The notes beneath the pieces are model-generated. The model did no database searches. It worked only from the letters and a program-made list of their open reading frames with translations, and was not told the DNA's origin. Position numbers and translations under genes: made by a program. Shown piece after piece: positions 55,943 through 64,000 of a stretch of 64,000 bases of DNA; the first letter of the stretch is position 1, and the number at the start of each line of letters is the position of its first letter. The DNA lies in contig CM062212.1 of assembly GCA_031216445.1 (NCBI GenBank), positions 5,187,501 through 5,251,500 on the forward strand, in the 5' to 3' direction. Origin of the DNA: Lateolabrax maculatus. Taxonomy: Eukaryota; Chordata; Actinopteri; Acropomatiformes; Lateolabracidae.

Positions 55943-58495
55943 TTATGAACATTCAAATTTACGACCACAGTAATCCCTTATGAGTCTGTCACATTGCTGA
56001 ACTGTATTTCATATCCTGCAGGTAGATCTGGATCCAACCCATTTTGTAATTAATGCTCTTAAAGTGAAGTAGACAGTTTAAAGAAGCACTGGAAGATATT
56101 TTTTAATTGTTGTTGCTATTAAAAATAATGTAGCAAAAGTTCCTGAAATGATTAACAGTGCATTTGTTTGGGACTTTTTTCAGCCGTGGATTAATACACA
56201 TTTAATCCTCTAGTGAGTGTTTAACATCCATTTGAGACGGAGTCAGAATAAACTACAGTGTGTGTGTTCAAGATAATGAAGGAACATGTCTCCCAGTGCA
56301 ACAGTGTAGCTCACTAATGTGTTTTTAATAGTTTTGGATCAAACAATGGAGATCTCTGGCACAGAGGAATAAAATAAATCAAGCCCTGGCTACACAGATA
56401 ATACTTGTTAGTGTGATCAATTCACTGTTAGTTTTGGTCTTTGTTGACAATAAGAACGATTATTCTTTAAAACCATTTCCAGTGGAGCCGTTGCATTCAG
56501 AGCTTCTACAATGACAGTGGTGGATATAATATTATATAGTGCTAATTTGTACTGCATCCACTTCTTGCCACAACTAGTACAATAACATCCAACCTGCTGG
56601 AATTTTTACTGGACGTTCTGCAATTTTTAAAATGATGTGTAAGCCAGTAGTGATGTAAGATGCATACCACATTGCAGCAATGTCCGGAAAGCCAGGGAAC
56701 TCATCCCCCTCTCTTCCCTTATTTCCTGTCTGCCTCTGTGCTGTGTGTCAAATGAAGACAAAAAGGCCAAAAGGTTGTTAAAAAGTAATACAAAGCATTT
56801 CATTGATGTAAACATTTTTATCAGTGATTGTCTTTTGAGTGTTCATGTCCATCGGTGTTAGATGATCAGTTAAGATACGTGTCTGTTGTATCTGGCATTA
56901 CGAATGACTCCAGCCTGTCCCGTCTCTCTCTTCATCCCAGTCTCTGAGAACCGCAAAGAGTGGACTGAATGTTTTCGGAGTTTTAATAATAAAACATCTG
57001 ACATCAGGATTTAGAGGGCTCTGCACTGGAATACTTTGTGTATCCTTGCAATAACTCCCGTATTTTCCTCCAAAATCAGGGAGAGATCTATTTGTGAGCG
57101 GAGACACAATCAGAGAGAGAGAGTCTGCAGAGCTCCTCTCAGATATTAGCATTTAATGAAATGCACATTTTTTTTCATTTAGTTTGAAACGTTTCCAAAT
57201 CTGGGGAAATACAGGGATGACCCATGTTTTGATATGCTCTTTATTAGTTTGTTTTCTTTTCATTCATTCTCTGTTCGCCACTTAAGGTTTCAATCCGTCC
57301 ACTTTGAGCCCTGCGTGCCAAGCTGCTGGGAGGACACGCTCTGTGCTTTCAGTGTGATTTTGTATTTGCTGATGTCCGTTAAGGCTTGAAAACAATCAGT
57401 GGATACTCGGTCAGTCTCTTGCTACGACTGCAAAACCAGTCCGACAGGGTCTCCTACAATTTTGGGAAATGAGGATGATCTGTAAAAGTGCAAATATGTG
57501 CTACAAGGAAAAGACAATATGTGAATAAGCACTAAGTCGTTTTAATTGTCGTAAAAGGAAGTATTGTTCTTTTATCTTAACTATAATCTCAAACAAAGTT
57601 GATTCACTGGCTTTAAGTTTATCTTTTAGGTATCAAACGAAGGGTTCCTGTGGACTTGACAGGTGGTTAGAAAAAGCTTGTACTTCCCCTTCGGCATGAA
57701 GAACAGTAGCTTGAGTGTCAGTAACAATTGATTCCAACAGAGACAAATATTCACAATGGAAAAAAATCCTTCCATAAAACTTCTTAAACCACTCCTGCTA
57801 CATGTTTTATTCCAAACTATCAGAAAACACATCACATCTTACTTTTTCATTGTAAGAGATTCTCCACATACCAAGAACAGCTCATGGAAACTAACTAACA
57901 CAGCTGCTTGTGTAAATGTTGTGGGTTATTATTATACAGTTTTGAACAGTGATCACTGACCTTTTCCTTAAGAAAATCATGTTTAGCAACTATTATCACA
58001 TTCTCTGTCTAATTTATTCACTGTCAGAGTTAATCAAAGCATTACCAGTGTATAAGTGAAGTATGTACACATGTTTGAGTCTGTTATTCTGATCATTTTG
58101 AACCTAAAAATCTATGTAATCCCTCCAAATCTGCAACATGAATCCAGGCTTTACTCGGCAAACTCAGTGAAGTGAAATCCTGGAGCAGGCCCCTGGTGTG
58201 CAGGTTATAGTTTTGTGTGTTTTTGAAGGTGGGTGTATTTCCCTGGTGAGATAGGTTTAGAAAGAAATAACCTGGAGAATTCAGTCAGACTGTGAAGATG
58301 ATGAGCAGATTAAGGTCTTGTAATTTTAACAACAAACCAGCTTTAAAATAATTAACAATCCTTTTAATGACCAGGAGTCTCTTTTTTTCTGTGTCTTGGA
58401 TTTAAAATGAAGTTTAATGTATCTGCAGCTGGCAGCAGAGCTGAAAGTTTCCTCCAACATTTCTTATTTTAACTTTGTTGAAACCAACATGTTAG

Positions 58496-58538
<43 letters not shown>

Positions 58539-58789
58539 ACACCCACACACACACCCACACACGAAGGTCCAGTGTGTGTGAATGTGTGTGTGTGTGTGTG
58601 TGTTTGTGTTTGGCCGCGGGCCCACATGGTGCTAATTGGATAATGAGGTACAATGACAAATCCCTGTTGCTGCGACAATAAGGTGCTGCTGTCCAGGTTT
58701 AATATCACAGACCCTGGTGTAATGCTGTTTGCACACACACACACACACACACACCCACACACACACACACACACACACACCCACACACA

Positions 58790-58830
<41 letters not shown>

Positions 58831-58945
58831 CTCAGGTGTCTGTCGCTCCACTTCAAAATCTAATCTGGCTCTTCCTCCTAGCAGCCAATCAGACGTAGCC
58901 ATTGCTGCCCCAACAACCAATCAATTATCTCTAATTCTGGAAAGG
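55943..58945. other. Intergenic with microsatellites
   Basis: 55.9-58.4 kb is unremarkable AT-rich sequence. (CA)n arrays with ACACCC variants follow at 58498-58563 and 58734-58829, and a (GT)n run at about 58571-58602. Confidence 0.65.
58734..58829. repeat. Compound (CA)n/(CACC) microsatellite
   Basis: About 96 bp of CA with three CCCACA interruptions. The same variant pattern appears at 58498-58563. Confidence 0.96.
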
Positions 58946-59577
58946 CTCCTATCCTCTCTTCCTCTCCTCCTCTCCTCGTTTCCTTTTCTTTTCATTCTCC
59001 TATCCACCATTCATGTCCTTTCCTTTACTTGTATCTCCTCTCCTCTCCTCATTACTCCTTTCCTTGTTTCTCATTTCATCTCTTTGATTCCTTTTATTTT
59101 CTCTCATTTCACCTTGTTTCTCTTTGTGCTCTTTGTTTTTCATTCCTTCTCATTTCCTATCCTTGTGTTCTTTCCTTTTCATTTCCCCTTCTTTCCTTAT
59201 TTCCTTTCATTTTCTTTCCTTGTTTCAGTTCCTCTGCTCTTTACTTGTGTTTCCTGCTCATCATTCTTTCCTTGTTTCTTTTTCTTTTATTTCCCTCTTT
59301 TCTCATCTTTTTTTACACTCCCTGTTCCTTTTGTCATTACCTTTCCTTGTTTCTCATTCCACTCCCTTTCTCTCCTCCACTCTCTGTATTCATCTCTCTC
59401 ATCTTCTCCTTTCCTCAAACCTTTCATCCTGTCCATTTCCTCTCCTCTACTTGTTTCCCCTCTTCTCATTATGCTCCTCTCCTTGTTTCCTTTCCTTACC
59501 TGTCTTTTTTCTCTCCTCTTCTCACTCATTTTCTGCCTTTTCCTCCTTCCCTTCCTTTTCCTTTTCCTCCTCTCTGA
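58946..59577 (+). repeat. Long polypyrimidine tract (~630 bp)
   Basis: The plus strand is overwhelmingly C and T. It is built from diverged blocks such as TCCTTTCCTTGTTTC, CTCCTCTCCT and TTTCATTCC that recur irregularly. All three plus frames stay open over about 480-550 bp because the tract lacks stop codons, which is a compositional effect and not evidence of a gene. Confidence 0.92.
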
Positions 59578-60000
59578 GCCATAACTGGGGGGATGATGGG
59601 CCATAATTCACCGGGATTCGGGCCGCCCCAGACGTGCTCACATTAATTGGATGTCCATATTAAATGGAAAATGAGAGCAGCGCTGAGGGAAAAAGTGAAT
59701 GACTGACTCTCTTGGCTGCTATTGACCTATGAGGAAGAGATGCTGCCCTTTTCCCCAGCGCTCTCCCTCGCCCAGTTTTCTCTGCTCCCGTCAGCGTGAT
59801 GGATCTCAAAGCATTCATTTTCTGACCCCTCACCTGGAAGCAGATTAAGCGCTCTGATTCAATAGGGCCGTTAATGGGGGCGCCAAAAGTTTATGAGGAT
59901 TTCTGGAAAAGGCCAGGGAAATTAGATTGTAAGCTAACAGATTTATTGCTCTGTTTCAACACATTGTAAAAAGATTATAGGACCTCGAGGCAGGTTGGAG
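59578..60000. promoter_or_regulatory. Candidate conserved noncoding element
   Basis: Repeat-free sequence with homeodomain-like words (ATTAATTGG at about 59644) and balanced composition. It is hemmed in by the polypyrimidine tract and simple repeats. It reads like a vertebrate conserved noncoding element, but conservation cannot be tested here. Confidence 0.3.
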
Positions 60001-60770
60001 GGACCGAGAGGCCGCGGCGTGTCTCTCAGTGTGAAGGAGAGGTATTAGGAGAGAGAGAGAGAGAGACCGAGTCCTGCTCTCACGTTTACCAGCTATTCCA
60101 CACTGACAGGGCAAAGACAAGCATGTCAGTCAGCAGAGGATAAGCTCACGCCTGACCGTAACCTGAAGGACAGATGTTTAGACAGCATGCCGAGCGTTCT
60201 TCACTGCTGGATGTGATGTGACATGAAGTGATGCTGTTTTGTCTGTGACTCTGATCTCATTTGTTTCCTCTTCTTGTTTCACCTGTTCTGTGTAACTCGT
60301 GATGTAGCAGCTCTGGCGATCATCCGAAAGCACGGGTGGTCAACCAGTCAGAGGAGAAGATCCAAGCGGGCGGAGATAAATAAACTTGTACTTTCTACAT
60401 TTTGATGATTCATTGTCTTAATGAATTTATTAATTAAAGTACTGGCACCAGCGGCAAAGTCAAGAAAAAAGAAAGGTCACAAAGAGGGGCATGTAGGCTC
60501 TCCTTAGCTATCTGATCGAAACAGAATCCGGTTTCTATCCAGCATATCTAAAAAAATTCCCCAAGACCCAAGGTCTTCTAGTCTTTATGACTGAACAGAA
60601 CTTCATCACATGTCAAAGAGGGTTTAGAGGTCGTAGGGACTCCTTTGGGCTGAAGCCTTAACAATGATTCAGCAGTTTACACACACACATAAAATAGTTT
60701 TTCGACCTCAGGCGGCGTTAGACTTTTAAGAGCCATATTATGTAATGCATGGACACCCTTGCAGGTGCAT

Positions 60771-60811
<41 letters not shown>

Positions 60812-62122
60812 TACACACAGAAACACACCCACAAAATCACCAAACAACAACAGTACATCATGGTATGAGCATTTTTCTCTCACCTTGCATGTAGCTACTT
60901 TTGAGCGAGACATCTTGCACCTGTTCACCAGTAGTTGACGCAAGATTTACTGTTTCTGAATGCTTGATACATTTTGTAGGCTGGATCTGCTTTTCTGACT
61001 GATATCTGATATCTAGCCTGGTGACTTCCTGTTGGTTCCCGATACACGTGAATACCATTAAAAAAGAAAATTGTATCTATTTACTGATCGTTTACTGATA
61101 CAGTCTTCTACAAGGTGCTTGGTTTTGTCCAATTAACTCCAGCGATTTGCTTTCTTATTATTTTATTTATATATATTGTAAATTTAAGAATTATTCAGTT
61201 ATATAACAAAAGACATCAACATGTGCAGGTTGGCTCCCATCCTAAGACATCACTACCAGCAATATACTACAAACAATAAAACCCAACAAACATTTTGATG
61301 AATAGATGTGGATAACCCAGTAAGTTCAAAGCCAAAATGAGAGATGAAACAATATCGATAACTGCCCACAGCTGCTGCCTGAAATGTTTTACAAAATCAG
61401 AGCTTTAAAGATTTTTCTGGTATTTTCAACTTTAAAAACTTTTTTTTTGTTTATCTTGTGCTTATATTAAGGCGAAACCTTTTTAACCGTGTCACTGGAC
61501 AAATCTTCGCTTTGTGTAATTTTTACATATTCAATATTAGCATTAACTGAAACTTTTTTCCTTGTAACAGCCCTTTATCCATCGGTCTATAACAAATTGA
61601 CTTTACTTACTAGTATGCCGCATGCATGTACATCGTTTACAGACTCACCACCTGGTCACACTGAGTTCAGGTGTATTTTTCTCGTCCGTGTGTCCTGTTG
61701 GCCTCTACTTGAGTGAGGAGCCTCGGGCAAAGATTAGCTCTTCTTTTTCTAATGAATTTCTAACAAACTGTAAATAAAAGGTGCGCTACACATTCAATAA
61801 CAAGACATTTTTAATTTTAGATTGGGGTAAAGGCCACTAGAGAACAAACTATTTAAAATTGCTCTTCCAAGTTGGAATTCTATTCGAAAGAAAACTAATT
61901 CTTAAAAGAAACAGAAAACACTCACAAATTGGTTAATTCCTCATACAGCACTTGCTTTTCTAAGAAGTTCTGAACTTTGGCATTAAAGTGCGACGCTGGC
62001 CCTAGGCGGTTATTTCTTATATCAACATGTTCAGTACTATGACAGGAAGGGTATGAAGGAACACCCTTTATTACCCTCCTGGTAACTACCTGAGTGGACT
62101 AAACCACCTGTGGGGGGAGTGT
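60001..62122. other. Intergenic
   Basis: A short (GA)n run lies at 60049-60066 and a (CA)n run at 60771-60808. Nothing else is recognised. Confidence 0.65.
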
Positions 62123-62146
62123 GGGGGGGGGGGGGGGGGGGGGGGG
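62123..62146 (+). repeat. G24 homopolymer
   Basis: Twenty-four consecutive G on the plus strand. A second run of 17 G lies at 63201-63217. Confidence 0.97.
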
Positions 62147-62589
62147 AGGCTCAGGGCAGACAGGGAAACACAATTTTGGCAAAATAAATATTTGTAATTT
62201 AAACAGCTTTGACCACAAATCACTAACTTATTGCAGATCCAAACATCGACGTAACCACCAACTTCAGGACAACACATTTTGTGTAAAACACACTTCACAT
62301 CCTCCCCCAGTTGCTCTTTAAACATGGTGTAACCAGGAAGTAGCCTATATACAACACATGTGATCCACTACAAACCCATTTGTCTGACTATTTGAAAGCA
62401 GGTGAGTAACAAGGTGGAGGTTCTCTATATTGCAAGTGTGATAGCAGTGCTTAGCATAGCAACATTATAGATCATGAACAACAGGTAGTGGATAAATGTG
62501 AGCTTTGTAACTGCAAAGAAAACAGAAAGGAAAGTGTTTGCTGCAGAAATGAATGTTTTTATCCTAACAAAAGTTGAGACAAACGCTCA

Positions 62590-62745
62590 AAGAATTATCA
62601 GCCAACTCTGTAGTTTCCCCTCAGGCCTATATTAGCTTCTTTTAGCTCACTGTTTGGATTTTATGGCTCCAAACTTTACAATGAACCCACTGAATGCTCC
62701 CTGCTGAGTGTTTACAGCTTTGTCCGCTGCGCCAAAGTGGCCCAA
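62590..62745 (+). repeat. Dispersed fish repeat, family B copy (diverged)
   Basis: It contains CAACTCTGTAGTTTCCCCTC, TTACAATGAACCCACTGAAT and GTTTACAGCTTTGTCCGCTG-CGCCAAAGTGGCC, in the same order as other copies. Confidence 0.6.
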
Positions 62746-64000
62746 AAACATATCAGTGAATCCAGGTTTAATATTGGTTGCCACCCTCCCAAAAATGGAA
62801 AGAAGTGTGCTGAAGTGTGCCATCAAACATTAGGCAGCCGGCATGCCTGCTCATGGCCCAACTGCTCACTCACGTTTCATGCTCCATGTAGGACTCTCTT
62901 TCATGGCTGCAAAAATCCTGACAAATCTCTCTATGTTGCATTAAAAAAACACTTAACACCTTGAGGTGGATGAGAGGCTCCAGCAGTGTGTAACCGAAGC
63001 GTCAGCTAAAAGCCTGCAGAAAATGTCCTGCTTGCTTACACATCCTAAATTCCCATCCAACGTTCAGGGCTCAGAAAAGGCCAGAAAAAAGCTAAGGGAA
63101 AAAAAAAATCATGGGTAATGATGAGCTGAGATGCCAACACAAACAGATTCCCCGTGTATGTCAAATTCTGTCATGCGTGTTAATCTGGCTGTTGGTGTGA
63201 GGGGGGGGGGGGGGGGGACTACATGCATGGCTCAGAGTTGAGAGAAACTCACCAGGGCTGAACTGTCTCTGTGGGCTGAGCTGCAGAGTTTGGGTTTTAA
63301 CCCTCTGATGTCTGCTGTTCAGTTGCACACCAGCGCCTCGGGATCTCTTTCTGTAGTAAATTAATTTACATTTGGAGGATTTTCTAAAGATGCTGGCTTC
63401 CTGTGGAGCCTGGGAGATCAAAGTGTCTCATTCTGTGTGTTTGATGATGTTTGATGTTTGCTTTGAGTGTGAATGTTGCTGACTTTCTGCTGTCTTTTTC
63501 TCTGCGCAGCGGGAGGTGCTCTTTCCTGCCTCTTACTTTCTGCCCTTCCTCGCCCAAATTCGGTAAGTTGCGTTTTACTTTTTTCCGGCTCTGATTCAGA
63601 TTCCCTTTGCTGACGTACTCTTAATCACCTCATGATATCTACCCAACAAGCATTTGATGGACGATGTGGGAGCAGGAGGCCAAGTTAAATTCTAGCCCAA
63701 AACTTGCAAAATATCTGTGAAATTTAGTATCACAGGTCAGAAAGACTCCAGCTGCATCGGAGAGATTTAAGTTCTGACTTCATGATGCTCATTATCCTGA
63801 TAATGGGACTGAATTGCTGTTTAGTTTTCACTTAATTATTGATTCTGATGTTGTTTTTGGGGTTAGCTGTTATCTGTTTTACCCTAAAAACAAACAGAAT
63901 GACTGATGTATCTTCCATCAATGTCTGGAAGATAAGATCATCAAACTCTGAGTGACACAGTTGTTGTCCCAACTGTGGAAACTGTGTCTGTGATCACAAC
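62746..64000. other. Right edge of window
   Basis: Contains the G17 run (63201-63217) and the exon-like segment at 63510-63562. No other feature is recognised. Confidence 0.6.
63510..63562 (+). other. Exon-like segment with good splice sites (53 bp), gene unknown
   Basis: A pyrimidine-rich acceptor (CTTTTTCTCTGCGCAG) and a consensus donor (CG|GTAAGTT) bracket 53 bp on the plus strand that are open in all three frames. One frame reads REVLFPASYFLPFLAQ. I do not recognise the peptide. It may be a coding or 5' UTR exon of a neighbouring gene whose other exons lie to the right, or chance. Confidence 0.3.

Noticed and set aside
59029..59606. Three overlapping long open frames (160-182 codons)
   Set aside because: They are produced by the polypyrimidine tract, which lacks stop codons. 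The peptides are just F, S, L and P.
40451..64000. PEX7, the neighbour of MAP3K5 in human
   Set aside because: No PEX7-like WD-repeat exon was found upstream. The only exon-like segment (63510-63562) does not resemble it.
1..64000. CRISPR arrays, rRNA genes, bacterial operons or an integrated virus
   Set aside because: No regularly spaced direct repeats, rRNA sequence or viral gene was seen. The sequence is ordinary vertebrate nuclear DNA.

Overview
The window is vertebrate, almost certainly teleost fish, nuclear DNA. It has small conserved exons with GT-AG splice sites in long AT-rich introns, a CpG-rich first exon and promoter, many (CA)n microsatellites, and dispersed repeats of kinds common in fish genomes. 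It has no bacterial features: no operons, no compact genes, no CRISPR.

One protein-coding gene is recognisable. It lies on the minus strand and is the 5' half of map3k5 (ASK1, apoptosis signal-regulating kinase 1). Thirteen coding exons run from the ATG at 39783 down to a donor at 801. The reading frame closes at every junction: exon lengths 430, 140, 24, 194, 169, 107, 174, 113, 160, 154, 108, 53 and 96 nt sum to 1922 nt, which is 640 codons plus two bases. The encoded part is the glycine-rich N-terminus, the thioredoxin-binding domain (exons 1-5) and the TPR plus PH-like central regulatory region (exons 5-13). The kinase domain and C-terminus lie beyond base 1. Choice of ASK1 over its paralogue ASK3 (MAP3K15) rests on remembered protein sequences, not on a search.

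Layout: 1-39783 is map3k5 exons and introns, with intron 1 the largest at 15.3 kb. 39784-40450 is the GC-rich 5' UTR and promoter. 40.45-64 kb is upstream sequence in which I recognise no protein-coding gene. It holds a hAT-like MITE with terminal inverted repeats (42.8 kb), a dense belt of CA/GT microsatellites (45.6-60.8 kb), a striking 2.9-kb inverted repeat with two nearly identical ~1.15-kb arms (47.2-50.1 kb), a ~630-bp polypyrimidine tract (58.9-59.6 kb), G-runs of 24 and 17, several stretches that look like conserved noncoding DNA, and one exon-like segment near the right edge (63.5 kb).

The introns carry old repeats: a decayed Tc1/mariner transposase fragment (24.1-24.4 kb), a tRNA-derived SINE head (23.5 kb), a repeat nested inside another (28.1-28.5 kb) and an AT-rich tandem-palindrome hairpin (35.0 kb). 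The most unusual observations are the long inverted repeat and a 24-nt in-frame microexon that carries the equivalent of human ASK1 Cys200. No clearly new biological system was found.
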